This document shows positions 35,151 through 47,206 of a DNA stretch of 64,000 bases, piece after piece (position 1 is the first letter of the stretch; every line of letters begins with the position of its first letter). A program made the translations under genes and the position numbers. The notes beneath the pieces were generated by a model. It did no database searches, was not told the DNA's origin, and was given only the letters and a program-made list of their open reading frames with translations. The DNA comes from Achatina immaculata (lineage: Eukaryota; Mollusca; Gastropoda; Stylommatophora; Achatinidae): NCBI GenBank assembly GCA_009760885.1, contig CM019717.1, positions 50,677,366 through 50,741,365 of the forward strand, in the 5' to 3' direction.

Positions 35151-35875
35151 TACGAAATGACATTTTACTAGACATACAAAAAAAAAATTCTAGTACTTGA
35201 AAATATAATACAAGATAAAAGAGCTGAGAGGCATTGGATGGTCACATGAGAAGATGGTCCTGCATAGTAAGAAAATGAACAACATAATAAAGTGATGGTG
35301 AGCCCTGAATATCACAGCTGTAAACCCATCAAGCACAGCACAAGACGATGATCTGAAACAGCTAGTACAACATCAAGGCAAATTTCAACAAGAAGGTTGT
35401 TGCTTGATGATAATGAAAACTAACCTCTGGGGCAGATAACTAAATAAGTGATTCCAAAATTAGAAAGGATAGAAAATGTTTCCCAAAGATGTTTTAGAGC
35501 TGTTTAATTCACAGGCAGATAGCACATGTGGCCATCAATGTTCAATCTTTCCTAGTGTATATTCTTAATGATTCATTATTATTTTAAAAGATTACAAAAT
35601 CAACTACCTTACAGCCATCATCTCAACCCCTAGAAACCAGGATGAAAGACATACTCAAGAATACACCAATGATAGTTTAGGACTATGCTTGACAAACAAC
35701 TTAATTTTGGCAACTTTACTTGCCTTAGCATGCTAGCAAACTTCAGACCACCCTCAAACTTCATTTCAACATTAGTTGACAATTTATAAAAATACAATCA
35801 TGAGAATAATAACTGAGTGTAATGTAAAATACTGGACTGAGAAGATGAAAGAAGAAAAAAATGTATTTCACTTAC
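35151..35875. other. Intron 2 sequence next to exon 2
   Basis: No recognised element. The exon 2 donor GTAAGT lies at 35870-35875 (minus strand). Confidence 0.4.
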
Positions 35876-36073
35876 ATTCACAAAGCACTTCAAGTGAGGG
35901 AACAAAGTAGCTGTCACACACAATAGACAGTGCCAGGAACATGTACACCACCAGAAATACATGCAATACCAGCGCTCCACTAGCACGTTCATGCTGAGTG
36001 AATATATCCCTGGGAAACTGCTCAACAGCTCTGGGCGTGCAGTTGGTAAGTGACAGCAGTCGTCGAGATGCCC
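35876..36073 (-). CDS. SLC24A-like: NCKX-type exchanger, exon 2 (first exchanger helix)
   Basis: Acceptor TTTTATAG and donor AAT|GTAAGT bound a 198-nt exon (phase 1 both sides), residues about 70-136. It reads ASRRLLSLTNCTPRAVEQFP, then RDIFTQHERASGALVLHVFL, a hydrophobic stretch, and DSYFVPSLEVLCE. NCTP..(E)xFPxDxF and the (F)VPSLExxCE ending before alpha-1 are strong SLC24 signatures. NCT is an N-glycosylation sequon on the expected extracellular side. The correct frame is not the one with the longest Met-initiated ORF; it was fixed from splice phases. Confidence 0.96.
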
Positions 36074-36392
36074 CTATAAAACAAAATTGTTGAAAAAAAA
36101 TATTGAACTTAAAATGTTCGGAAGGTATTATAACACTGTAGTATGTATACTTTTGCTGTCAGTGCTAATATTAATACCATGAAATTTCACATGGTCAGAA
36201 ATGCACAAGACAACAGTTCTTTACTGTCACTTCCATGGAAATTTGTGGCCTATAAGAGATATATTTTTAAAAAATTAATGAAAGTTTCTGTTCTCGTATC
36301 TCATCTCCTCATGCCTGTGAAACCGAGTCAATGGCACCTTATTACCTTCATAATTTTTTATAAATGGAAACAATGAGGCTTTCATATGGTAA
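36074..36392. other. Intron 1 sequence beside exon 2
   Basis: No recognised element. Confidence 0.35.
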
Positions 36393-36510
36393 GGTAAGAG
36401 AACACAGTTTTTATAGGATTAGACCTTGAAAAAATCTAGACAAAGCACTTTAGTGAGACATGAGAGAAAGAAAAATCACAAGAGAATTACCTGGGATTTA
36501 TTACCTTAAT
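36393..36510 (-). mobile_element. SINE family 2 fragment
   Basis: Shares AAAGCACTTTAGTGAGACAT...GAAAGAAAAATCAC with the SINE at 47064-47206 (same orientation). Only the 3' body remains; the tRNA-like head is absent. Confidence 0.6.
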
Positions 36511-36751
36511 AAGGATCTTGAAAACAGGTCACATGGGATACAGGCTTTTACTAACTTAATATAAGCTTAGCATTTTCTGCCAACATAGGAGTTTCATGTT
36601 AATCCCATACCTTGCCTAATCTGGAAACAAAACTGCAAGTCTGTAGTGACAAACACATCACAGAGTCGGACTTCAATAGCCATGGTTAACTACCCCTGAT
36701 AATTATGCCAACTCACTCATCAACTTTCAAAAAACTATTCAAATATACTCC

Positions 36752-36830
36752 CTTAAAAACAGGAAAACTTGGCGAACTACCATACAAGCCCTATGTGACG
36801 TTTAAGGACACAGGAAGGATGTAAGAATCT
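36752..36830 (+). mobile_element. LINE family B 3' end (B4, about 80 bp)
   Basis: AAACAGGAAAACTTGGCGAA ... GCCCTATGTGACGTTTAAGG ... GGAAGGATGTAAG is the last 80 nt of family B, extremely 5'-truncated. Confidence 0.85.
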
Positions 36831-38099
36831 TTATGGATGACCAAATAATATATGTATATCTTTGCCCTTCTGTGGTATAGATATCCCTTCAACATCATTC
36901 TCACTGTCAATGACTATAAAATGTAGCATGTACAACACAAATAATAGAGCAGTGGTCACCATGTAGACATGAACCCTTACATAAGGGCCAAGATTCAGCA
37001 ACAAATAAATCAGATTGCAGTTCAAAACATATTCTTTAAAAACAAAAGCGCTGATTCTGGTTTTTTTCCCCACAACATTGGGTGAAAATACAGTACTCAG
37101 GTTGAATGAAACAGCAATCAGTGACTCATAACTCATTGTTTGCATATTGGTTGGCAAAGTATAGCCATCATTCTATCTCCCACTATTGCCCTGAAAACAA
37201 CAAAGTAGTCTAGTCAAGTGAACAGGAATCACAATAGTTACATCAAAAACAGTCCTAAAAATGCCAAAACTGGATGTGTTGGATGGAAAAGTATGATATA
37301 ACTATAACACAATGCAGACAATGCTCTTTGATGGAAAATGCTCAAGAAGTAGTACTACTTTTCATAGAACATAGGTGACACACATGACAATTGTCTATAT
37401 ACTAAAAATAACAGCATATGTTTTCTCTATTAAAGGAAAAAAATAATAACATTTAATATTTATATTAAGGAATCTTCTGTACATTATGAATGAGACAACA
37501 AAAAAATAACTAAAAAATGGATGCACTGTGCCACTCAAAAATGAGTGTGTTCTGTCTCTAACTTTATGCATTAAAGCATATCTGACTGCAAAACTGTTTT
37601 GTACAACTGTCAATTCATGAAAAAAAAATACTGCATGATAAGAGAATGCAAATATTGATTTATTTATTCTTTCTAACATGCAACAAACTAAACCAGCACT
37701 AGATCTTTATGCAGCTGAGCTATCAGCTGGAATGGGTGATTTTAAAATGGCAAAAGAACTTTCACAACCCGATGTTTTTTATATCCTTCCTCCTCCGTTA
37801 TTTATCTTCCACTAGAATCATCCAGCTACAGCATTTAAATGACCCACAATAATCATAGTTCACCCTCTTTATCTTCAATTTTTTTGCTCTCAATCACTAT
37901 CAGCTCCTGATATCCTGCAGACCAAGCACAGATCTGGCCTGAGGGAGAGGAACTGAATAAAAAAAACTCTGGGGATTTCACTCAACCCTAGAGAAGACAG
38001 CAGACTTTGTCAAAGTGACAGGGCTGCAGATGAAGCATGACCAACCAATACCTGAATGTGGAAGAAGAGCTATCAACTCCAGTATTATTATTGTTATAT
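36831..38099. other. Intron 1 sequence without recognised gene
   Basis: Short ORFs on both strands (e.g. 36831-37157 minus, 108 aa) have no family signature. 37776-37800 faintly resembles a family B end. Confidence 0.35.
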
Positions 38100-38575
38100 G
38101 CCATGCCTGATGGTACTGGCAATTATGGTTCTCCATCTTGTGTGATTCTTGGTGTTTCCCATCAATTCTGCTGCTTTTCTTTTTTCTCTGCCACCTGGTT
38201 GGTCCACTGAGATATTTTTCTTTTGGCTTTCCTCTCTTCCTTTTCAGTCATTACTAGGTTCTCCAACCTCTGTCTTTTCATGATGTGTTCAAGAAATTTT
38301 AACTGCCTTCTTCTTATAATTTTAACTGTTTCTGTTGCTTTGAAGGACCTCTTCATTGTTTTTCTGTCTGTTCATGGTATTTGTTGCATCTTTCCCCAAA
38401 ACCACATTTCTGTTGCTTCCAGTTTCTTTTTCACCTTTCGTTAATTGTCCAGGTTTCACAACCATAGCAATATCAGTTCTATATAGAACTGTAACACTCT
38501 TTTACTCGCTTTTAGGGACATCTTATTTGTTAATATCTTCTTTATGCATAAAAACCTGCTTTTGCCTTATTTATT
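38100..38575 (-). mobile_element. LINE family G relic (second copy)
   Basis: The minus strand carries TVKIIRRRQLKFLEHIMKRQ and a QWTNQVAEKK-like end. It aligns with the two pieces of G at 2425-2557 and 4262-4725. Decayed, no intact ORF. Confidence 0.65.
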
Positions 38576-39385
38576 CATGATTTTATTTCATGTATGGCAC
38601 TTGTGTGGGATGGAGCCTGTTCTTCTACCAGGTGCATCCACAGGGTGGCAGATGCAAAGGCTAGCAAAAAAAAAATAATAATTGTAAGAAAATGGAGTCG
38701 AAGGCAAAGGGAAGTCACCACTACCATACTGTAAGTCTCTTGTCATATAATGCTCCACAAATCATCTCCAGTGCCTACTCTTTTTTGTCCTTAATACACT
38801 GACAGTCATGTGTACTCTAATGTGCACCAGGCAGCAGGGTGCTGTCCCGTTTTAAAAGCCTAGATCTTAAATCACCAAGTGGAGGTAAACAGCTGCTCAT
38901 GCTGTGTGTCATCACCTTGTGGTCACCAAAAAAAAAAAAAAAACAATCTCAACCACCCTACTTCTTGCTGAGCTGACACAGATGCATTAAACCCATAAGC
39001 TACCAGAACCTGCTATTTATCATATTTCGTAACCATGAATTTCAAAATAATCTTTAATATGATCCCACATAAGCCATAGTTTACAATTATTCACGAAGTT
39101 TAATCCCAAATAAGCATTATTTTAACGGTTTCTTACAGTTTTAGTTCCAAGTATAGTTTCAACCTACTGGTTGGTAACTATGTGCAATTGCCACGTTATC
39201 TCACAGCTGTAAGCTCGCATTTTTCTTGCAAATCCAACTGAAAATAGGCGCTTTATGCTGACATGAATTCTTTGGCGGGTGAGAGTAACGTTACCACATT
39301 ACAACCTTTAACTGAGGCGGTTTCAGAAATACAAACTGCCAGCTTTACGAAACCAAAAACGTCAAAGTGTTATCTAACTAACTCT
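38576..39385. other. Intron 1 sequence, nothing recognised
   Basis: Contains a long A run (38929-38942); no supported coding. Confidence 0.35.
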
Positions 39386-39968
39386 TGGCCAAGGATGGTG
39401 ACACCAAGAAGGAAGTTAGAGTTCGAATTGCAAAAGAACCAGTGTCCTTCAAAAATCTTGAGAACATATGGAATTTAAAAGTTATAAGCACAAAAACCAA
39501 GTTAAGATTATTCGATTCAAATGTGATATCCACCCTCATTTATGCATGCGAAAACTGGAAATCAATTAAAGAAATAGACAAGAAAGTAGCTTCTTTTGAA
39601 AACAAATGCCTAAGGAAAATACTTGGTATAAAGTGGAATGAATTCAAGAACAACGCAGAGATAAGACAGATGAGCAAACAACAACCTGTCTCATGGGTGA
39701 TCAGAAAAAGATGGACATATGTAGGCCATGTGATGAGAAGAAACAATCAGAGAATACCAAAACAAGCTATCAAGTGAAGCACAACAGGCCGAAGAAAACG
39801 AGGTCAACCACATGAAACTCTAAAGAGGACAGTGTTAAGAGAAGCCAGTTTAGTGGGCTGAACATCCCTTGATGAAGTTGAAATTCTCGCCGAAAATAGG
39901 ACAACTTGGCAAACAGCTATGCGAGCACTGTGTGACGTTTAATGGCACGGGAAGGATGTAAGGTGTAA
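39386..39968 (+). mobile_element. LINE family B copy B5, 5'-truncated
   Basis: Starts DGDTKKEVRVRIAKEP, then SFKNLENIWNLKVISTKTKL, STLIYACENWKSIKEIDKK, WTYVGHVMRRNNQ and KQAIK-stop. It continues with degraded GRP and ALCDV blocks and the end GGAAGGATGTAAG. The ORF 39385-39777 is intact over 130 aa. It shares AKEPVSFKNLENIWNLK with B2, so the two form a subfamily distinct from B7 (AKAASIFKN). Confidence 0.88.
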
Positions 39969-40213
39969 GTTGTATTGTTTTCAAATGAAGTTAACAAGGA
40001 GTAAAAAATTTTCCAATATACACTTCACAGCGTTCCCTTTAATTTGACACTGCTTTTGCAAGAAAAGCAATGTTGCTTCAAAGTGAAGAAGACAATTATC
40101 TAACGGTGTTTGCAAACAAAAATTTACCTATATCTCCAAATCCTTACTAGCTCTCTTACTATCTACCCCTAATCTTCTTCTTCTTATCATCTCTAACTAA
40201 CTTGCCTGATCTT

Positions 40214-40505
40214 CTCTCTGAACCTTAAGTGCCCAAGGCACATATGACTTCCACAAGGTTTTCCAAAAACCCCTGTTCTTTGCGGCCTCCCCCCCCCCCC
40301 TTCCACGCTCAGGTGAGCCCTCTATTGCTCAACATTCTCTCTGATATTCTTCTCCATGTCTCCTTTGGTCTACCCTTACTTTTGTTCTCCTGTGGTGTCC
40401 ATCTTAGTGATATCTTTGGTAATGAGTCGTCAGTCATCTGGAGCACATATCTCAACGATCGCCAGCGTCTTTCCTCAATAACTGTTGTCAGCGGCTTCAT
40501 CTGAA
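40214..40505 (-). mobile_element. LINE family A 3' fragment (A5)
   Basis: The plus strand reads CTGAACCTTAAGTGCCCAAG through the reverse of KPLTTVIEERRWRSL. It is truncated at about 40505, diverged, and includes a C run (40291-40300). Confidence 0.85.
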
Positions 40506-41069
40506 TTTCTGTCTAATTGTCTCATCTTATTGTCTTCTATTTATTTTTCATCTTATCTCTGCTATGCACTTTTACCAGTTGCAGGTGGTCTGATTATTGA
40601 TGTCCAAAGAGTATGTGGCCTGACATTTTGTCATACAATTTCTCTCCAATATATCGATTATCAATCTTCTTCTAGGTCGTCCCCTTTTACCAGGCTTCTG
40701 GCACTTATAGGTTGTAATTTGTGCTTGTGGGATTCATTCTCATCCGAATGTCTTTCAATGTATCGTAGCACTGGCATTGTTACTGTGATAAATCAGATGA
40801 TGTTGCTTCTCACCGTGTCTCCTCTCTTATTTACTGCCTTTCTCAAGCATCTCATATCGCAGCTAACAACTTAAAAAAAATTGCGTCCATGTCTGACACT
40901 GGCAATAGAGTGTCTGCATAGAGTGTCAGCTATTTCTTCATCTTTATTTGGACATTTTGGATGCTTTATGATTGAGGTAATTTGACAACTCACTTTATGC
41001 GCTAGTTGTATTCTTGCTTTCTAGTTATCTTTCCATTCTAATATTATCTATCTCTTGTTATCTCAAGCT
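40506..41069. other. Intron 1 sequence with a possible old LINE or dispersed repeat
   Basis: 40800-40980 shares words with 29090-29240 (GTCTGACACTGGCA / GTCTGGCACTGACA; GGACATTTTGGATG / TTGGATGTTTTAGG). I cannot name the family. Confidence 0.35.
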
Positions 41070-41293
41070 TAGTGTTGCCAGATTTTGTAACTGAAAAACC
41101 GTGACATTTTTCTCAGGCTGAAAAAACAGTTATCCACTAATTACTAACAAAGAATATCCGACATGTCCCGAGATCTCTAAGAATTTTCTATTCAAATAGC
41201 ATATCTAATGAAAGAAAATAAGTTACGTCATATTGATGATATCTTTCAGCTCAAAAGAGCAGAAATTATGACAATTTTATGCATGGAATCGTA

Positions 41294-42054
41294 TAATACT
41301 TATGTTTAAATGTATAAACTAGGGAAAAAAAAGTAGGAGCAGCTTTATTACTTAGCGATTACAAAGTTGTGATGTTTCGGCGTGAGCCTTAATCATACAA
41401 AAACAGACAGGACAAAGAAACAGAGAGACGAGATAAAGTATAGATTCACATGAATGCTATTTTTAAAAAAAATAAAATAATAATGAATAGAGCACTTAGC
41501 TGTAACGGTAAAATGTGGCTTGTCCGACGCTGTGTCAGAAATGAGCATTGTAGGGCGTAGAGATTGTTTAAATGGAGACCTGTGATGTGTGATCGGTGGG
41601 TCGTAACTGGGGGTGGTGGGTGGGGAAACCGTGGAGGGGAGAGAGGTACAATGGTAACCCTAGCCAGAAGAATGTGAAATAGATGATTACAGTTAGGGTA
41701 GATGGATTGTAATATGATGCTGTGAGGAGGTTCTGAACAATGCGTATCAAGTGAGAAGGGAGTGTAGCTTAATAGAGAGGGATTATAACTGCTGAAGTGG
41801 AGGATGTTAGGTGTAGCTGAATAGAGAGTTTAACCCGTGTGGTTCTAGCGTTCCATAATCCTGAATGTAGCGGTTCTCAAGCGCTAGGCGGCTTGTGTCA
41901 TATGTGTGACATTGTTTGATGGCTGTTATCAGAAAATCAGATTTGTCTTTGTGGTTGAGGCCACTGAAATGTTTTGGGGTTTTGAAGCATGGTGGGTGAT
42001 ATCGTGTATAGATGTATACTTATACACTAATTATTGTGTAATACTTATGTTTAA
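41294..42054 (-). mobile_element. Penelope-like element 2 nested in hAT, with 16-bp TSD
   Basis: The body 41310-42038 matches 13085-13790: the same AAACTAGG..AAAAAGTAGGA end, the AACCTTAATCATACAAAAAC stretch and the C-terminal part of the GIY-YIG region. TAATACTTATGTTTAA occurs at both borders (41294-41309, 42039-42054), an exact target duplication. 5'-truncated inside the GIY-YIG domain. Confidence 0.85.
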
Positions 42055-42527
42055 TGTTTTATATTTTGCATGCATTTTGAAATTAAAATAACTCAAAATT
42101 AATTCATGAGATGTAGAACATTCTTTATCCGAGTACAATTTTATTTTATCGTCGGATTTTTATCTTCAAGATCCTATATTATCCTGCCGTTCTGCTCCTA
42201 GTATCTATCCGACTTAAGGATCTGGAAAGAAGATCTTGTCGCCGACCAACATAACCATGAAATTCTGAGCAGCTCATTCGATAATTAAAAGAGTACTTAA
42301 TTATTGATTCAACTCTTGAAACGTGAAGGTGATCTCGTTCCTCTGACCACTGCACATTCATGAGGGAAAATACACTTTCTACACTGCCATTATGTCCAGG
42401 AACACTCAAGATAAATTCACAGTGTTTTAGTAACTCCGACTACTGCTCCAAAGATTCAGACTTTACAAAGAAATAGGTTCACTTCTCCCGCATGGATTTG
42501 CTATTTAAACTGTTCTTCTCCTTTATG

Positions 42528-42808
42528 GGGGCCGGGCTAGCGTAGTGGTTAGAGCACTCGTCTAGCAACCAAATGGTCGAGGGTTCGAATCCCCAGCTGA
42601 GCGGGATTTTTTTTCCGACCAATACGGCCCTGAGGTCGACCCAGCCTCGTAAAATGGGTACCAGAGAAAATCTGGGAAGTAAAGGCAGCGAGGAAAGGAA
42701 CTGGTCACCCTACCTCATACGCTGATGACCCAGCATAATGAGGTCTCTAACGCTTCACCCCCTACGGCATTTGAAATGCTATGGGACTATCTTTACTTTA
42801 CTTTTTTT
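42528..42808 (+). mobile_element. tRNA-derived SINE, family 3
   Basis: Head GGCCGGGCTAGCGTAGTGGT (A box TAGCGTAGTGG) with B box GGTTCGAATCC at about 42584. The body includes GTCGACCCAGCCTCGTAAAA and TGGGTACCAGAGAAAATCTG. Tail is CTTTACTTTACTTTTTTTT. Both Pol III boxes are intact, so it is a young-looking copy inside the hAT element. Confidence 0.92.
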
Positions 42809-42973
42809 TCTCCTTTATGAATATTGCTTCAATACAGTGCTTCAAATATGCGAAATGATCAAACAACAGCGAATCGTCAGTTGACTGCCCCTTATCGTGT
42901 AACATTCTTTTCCATTTCAAACCATGCTGGTATGGAGTCTAACAGCATCCACTTACAGATAGAAAATTAATTC

Positions 42974-43020
42974 ACCAGGTAATCCTGTCAGGCCTTAGAG
43001 GCATATAGAGATACGTAAGT
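42974..43020 (-). mobile_element. SINE family 1, 3' end fragment
   Basis: CAGGTAATCCTGTCAGGCCT...GAGGCATATAGAGATA matches the 3' end of the SINE at 33645. Confidence 0.6.
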
Positions 43021-43967
43021 ATGACATGTTTAATAAAAACTCTTACCACCTCAACTTAAAATGTATTTATATCTACAGCTGACATGGCTACTTCATCTTC
43101 TGCTTGTTTCACGATAGATTTCACTTTTAGGGGAAGAAATCTTTCTTTTTCCCCGCTGATTTATTAATGTAAGGGTTGTTCTAAAATTACACCTACTTCT
43201 ACGACGCAACTATCTGGCTAGTCCAGTTTAAGTACTTGTCTAATAAAAACACACTCAAATAGCTTTGGACAAACCAAAGACAAGAGTTCGCTAGGGGATT
43301 TTCAAACAATATAATCAAGACTTTTGGTGCTTTTTTTTTCTTCTAAGAGGGGAAAAAACAAACGATTTTAGTGCTTCATAGAGTTGTAGTGCTCTCTCCA
43401 CTGCAGGAAGTAAAGATAACCACCTTAATTTGTGTATGTGACTTCACACCCACACATTCGGAGAATCCTCTCAGACGCTCCGTGCCTATGGTATAAACTG
43501 AGTAATAATTAATTGTTAACAGTTTAATTACTATGGTTTCCACGCCTACAGTTAAAACATCTTCTGGTGTTTTTACCGCACTATGAAGTATGTGCGCAGT
43601 ACATCCAGCACTAAGGTGGCTTTCATTTAGCTCGCTCTTCAATTCTGTGAACACACTGTTCGTGTCAGTTCGTCATACTCCACCAAAATTCGTGTTTGCA
43701 TTGTCGCCACAGAACGCAATGCATTTACGTTTATCAACATCGTCTTCTTATAAAACATTAACACATTAATTGCTTATTTCAGAAACAGTTTCACTTTTTA
43801 AGGAACATAGTTTAAGCACTTTTATGATCATACATTTTTAGGGAAAAAATACTGAACAATCCATGGGAAATTTTGTCGGCATTATGGTCTCAATATCAAA
43901 ATAGCGGGCATTTGCTAAATCATCACATAATTGTTTTGTAGTGTCAGGAGCTCTCACAATCTCTGAG

Positions 43968-44122
43968 GTCACCCATAGAGACATGGAGAAGAACAGAGAG
44001 GATGTTGAGCAATAGAGGGCTCATTTGGGTGAGAGCGGAAAAAAAAAAAGCAAAGGAGAGGCGTTTGTGGAAAACCCTTTTGGAAGCCCAATGTGCTTTG
44101 GACACAAGGTTCAGAGAGAGAG
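43968..44122 (+). mobile_element. LINE family A 3' fragment (A6) nested in hAT
   Basis: GAGACATGGAGAAGAACAGA ... GTGGAAAACCCTTTTGGAAG ... AAGGTTCAGAGAGAGAGAGA is the family A 3' end with its AGAG tail, followed by GA and G runs to 44168. Confidence 0.85.
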
Positions 44123-44711
44123 AGAGAATGTGTGAGAGAGAGGGAGAGAGAGAGAGGGGGGGGGGGAGCTAAAATGGATTTTACTACTGGTGTTGCGTTA
44201 GTTCTCCTAAAAGTCACATTTTTTGCTGTTTTGGAATCATTAAAATTTTTAGAGCTTCACTTGGTAGTGCAATCCGTGGGATAGAGCTACATATGATGTT
44301 TAACTGTATATGACGTTTTACACTGCCAACCTCGCCGCTTCTACTGATTTGTCCTGTTCAGAAGATCTGGACACAAAATAACTGTCCAGTCTTTTAGAAG
44401 TGCGTGCAGAATACATGCTTTAACATGTGTGTAGACGTTCTGCCAAACTTTAGGGAGGAGAACTTGAATGCAAAATTTCTTCCATTTGAAAGGAAAAACA
44501 AAAAATCAGGACAAACACTATTTTTTCAGGACAGTGAATTTTCTGTTTAAAAACCGGGACGTCAGGCAACCCTACTCTCTTATTACCCATAGCCTACCTT
44601 AAAACTTTTTTTTTTTTTGCTTTTATTATCTCTTACCCTTTTATTATCTCTAAAAGCTATGTTGTCTTCTTTTTTTTCTCGTTTATCAACACTATATATA
44701 ATTTGTCTTTA

Positions 44712-45155
44712 TTACAAACTGTTATTGCTCATTATCCTTGCTTCCTTGTCGCGGATACCAAAACCTACTACCACATAACGTTTCGCGCCATATACAGAGT
44801 TAGCATGGTGTCTACAGCACGAATCATGCAGTACCGGCGGTCTGCAGCAGGAAGTTACAGTTTTTGATCTCCATTTGGGGGGAGGGGGTGGGTGGGAGTA
44901 GCGGTGATTACGGCCACGTCTACGCCCCAGTCGTCGGCTCCTTTGTTGCGAGTAAAACGTCCAGTCTGGCTGGTGTGTTATCTTGGTGCAAGTAATGAGG
45001 TCATTAATTTGTAATTCACATGGACCTCCAAATAACGTAATCTCCAAACTGTTGCAACAGAGCCGGGCTGTGTCTTCGTTAGCCTGTTTCAGGGAAACTG
45101 GATCTACAACATTACCTAAAGCTTTATAGGTATCCCAGTTAGCGCCCACAGCCAA
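44712..45155 (-). other. Unrecognised 147-aa ORF
   Basis: An ORF with balanced composition and rather higher GC than its surroundings. It contains DPVSLKQANEDTARLCCNSL, FGGPCELQINDLITCTKI and HQPDWTFYSQQRSRR, then an RRGRNHR and proline run encoded by a G/C tract. The first 75 residues look like real protein; the remainder does not. It may be a transposon-derived or host exon fragment. I cannot assign a family. It lies in intron 1 on the same strand as the host gene. Confidence 0.3.
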
Positions 45156-45242
45156 GTTCTTTCCTCATCTATCACATTATACACTGCTGTTCATGTATGC
45201 ACTTAAATGCAGTGTCAAAGTACAGGAAACAACCTTGAGACA

Positions 45243-45296
45243 AGTAAAGGTAAAGGTAATCTTGTCATGCCTTAGAAGCACACAGGGATATGGTAA
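45243..45296 (-). mobile_element. SINE family 1, 3' end fragment
   Basis: GTAAAGGTAATCTTGTCATG and CTTAGAAGCACACAGGGATA match the SINE at 33645. It abuts the following LINE D-related piece. Confidence 0.65.
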
Positions 45297-45882
45297 GTGC
45301 ATGCATTTAAATATCTGGGCACTCGAGTAACATCAGACAGGAGATGCATTTCTGAAATCAAGCATAGATTATGCAAAGTCAAAACAGCTTTTAAACAAAT
45401 AAGACACATCGTGTGCAATGCACCTCTATCACTGAACATCAGAAAGAGTTCTAAAAATGCTACATCGAGCCTGTCCTGCTCTATGGAAGTGGAGTCACGG
45501 ACAGTCATCAGATCCATGATCAAAGGAAGCAACAGAAATGTGGTTTCTTAGAAGACAGTTAAGGAATACCATGGAGAGGTCAGATCACAAACAGAGAATG
45601 TCTAGCAAAAGCATATGTAGAAAGGAACCTAATTAAATCAATTTTTAAAATGAGTCAACATTAATGGGCCATGTAATGAGAAGGGAAGGGCTTAAAAACA
45701 TCATAACAACAGGAAAGTTAATTGGGAAGAAATGCAGGGGACGACCAGGAGAGAAAAAATAATTGATAGTCTAACGCTACAGCACAGAAAAAAAAAATTC
45801 ACTGAAGTGATGGAAAATATCAAAGATCTGCGGAGAAACATGACCGCCAACACCTACCGGCTCGGCACCTGATGATGATGTT
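45297..45882 (+). mobile_element. LINE D-related relic with ATG tail
   Basis: Reads FKYLGTRVTSDRRCISEIKH, KVKTAFKQIRHIVCNAPLSL, then NATSSLSCSMEVES, a GHVMRREGLKNIITTGK block and GRPG in other frames. Ends CGGCTCGGCACCTGATGATG, as D-1 and D-3. 5'-truncated, diverged and frameshifted. Confidence 0.8.
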
Positions 45883-47063
45883 CACGGGAGAAGTGGATGT
45901 CGACAGAGGCATATGGTTCAGTTTTAAATAGACAGAAAAAGTGAGGAAAATTGGCATGAATAAGAATGGCAGAAAGTAAGAAGAGCACATATAAATAGAG
46001 AACATATAACAATTCAAGGAACAGATTTAAAAACAATACAATAGATAAAAACACGAAAGAATTAGTACAGAACGGAACTAACGTGCAAAATGTTGGCCCC
46101 TTTGTATAGACCAAGACAAAACTTAGAAATGCTTCATGTATTAGCACAGTGGAATAACTTCGCTGCAATACATGTAGTTTAAAAAAAAAAGGTTTAAAAT
46201 TGTTGAAAAATTGCGTTTTAAGAAGTCTTCAACTTTATTGGTCATTGAGTCATCTAACACAATCGCGCAGTTCTCATGTTGCTCCAAATTCTATAAAGCT
46301 GACTAGTTTATTCTTCTTTCAAGTGATGATACATGATCTTCCTTGTGTTTTGTAGTCTTCTCAGCAAATTACATGTCAATAGGATCCACCACATCGGCTC
46401 CTGTCTCAAACGGCAGGGTGTAGTGACAATGTTACCAAAATGTGTTGCGAAGAAGATAGTTTGGGTTTTTGATTCCTGTCTTGGAGCCTCTATTACGAAG
46501 TTATGTACGACGAACCACCAATGTTTATTCACAATAAAACCACTAATTTTTATTCATACAACCTAGTTGGTGACGGAGCATTCCGCGAAGAACGATTTAA
46601 CTTCATTTCTTATATATTTGTCCTGTGGAATCCTTAGCTTCTGCAGAAATTTCCCCTTTGTGTTCGAAGATATTATCCATCGATTTTTCTCCTTATATTA
46701 TCTTCCTGCTCCCCCCCCCCACCGGAAGTACCTTACCATATACATTTTCTCTCTCTTTATGGTTTTTCGCTGCTGTTACTGATACATTGGCAGAGACGAA
46801 TGTTTGTTACGGAATTAAAAGCACGAATGAGTTTCTAAATCCAAAAAGTGTTTTACAATCAATGATGTCTTTGAATGAGGACAAGCAATGCAACGAAAGC
46901 TTACTTTGACAATGCTGGATGCTTACCCTGTCGCTTGTGCACTACTGAATACTTTTCTTGACACTTGTTACAATACTAAAAGTTACCTTGACTCTTGCTG
47001 AATTTTTAAAATGTTTATCTTGAACACTCGTTGCACTTATTTCTCGCATTCAGGTAACACAGC
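45883..47063. other. Intron 1 sequence without recognised gene
   Basis: A minus ORF at 46308-46532 (74 aa, with TIFFATHFGNIVTTPCRLRQ) looks protein-like but is unassigned. 46702-46720 is a C run. Confidence 0.35.
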
Positions 47064-47206
47064 AGCGTTGTATGGTTAGACCTCGAAAAATCAAGCAAAG
47101 CACTTTTAGACGTGAAAGAAAGAAAAACAATTATCCGAGACTTGAACCATGGACTCCGGTAAGGCAAGCAGCCGTCTAGCCACAAGAGAACAGCGCATTA
47201 ATACAC
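47064..47206 (-). mobile_element. tRNA-derived SINE family 2, left arm of an inverted pair
   Basis: The minus strand reads TTAATGCGCTGTTCTCTTGT, A box TGGCTAGACGG, B box GGTTCAAGTCT, then a pyrimidine-rich body ending GAGGTCTAACCATACAACGC. It pairs with 47444-47598. Confidence 0.82.

Larger units (their letters stand above)
41070..44574 (-). mobile_element. hAT element (3.5 kb) carrying four nested insertions
   Basis: Termini: left TAGTGTTGCCAGATTTTG; right (reverse complement) TAGGGTTGCCTGACGTCCCG, both typical hAT ends. Minus-strand transposase remains are in the right order. 43376-43654 reads ELKSELNESHLSAGCTAHIL, then VETIVIKL and TERLRGFSE. 42179-42409 reads SVPGHNGSVESVFSLMNVQW, SEERDHLHVSRVES and MSCSEF, the C-terminal hATC dimerisation region. 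An exact 8-bp TSD was not found. Nested inside are a Penelope-like piece, a SINE, a SINE fragment and LINE A6. Confidence 0.85.

Noticed and set aside
35798..36025. 75-aa minus ORF beginning MSSFPGIYSLSMN
   Set aside because: Wrong frame over exon 2; the spliced frame gives the SLC24 sequence.
42540..42610. Possible tRNA gene
   Set aside because: A and B boxes are those of a SINE head; no complete cloverleaf, and a SINE body and tail follow. The same holds at 33902, 47206 and 47450.
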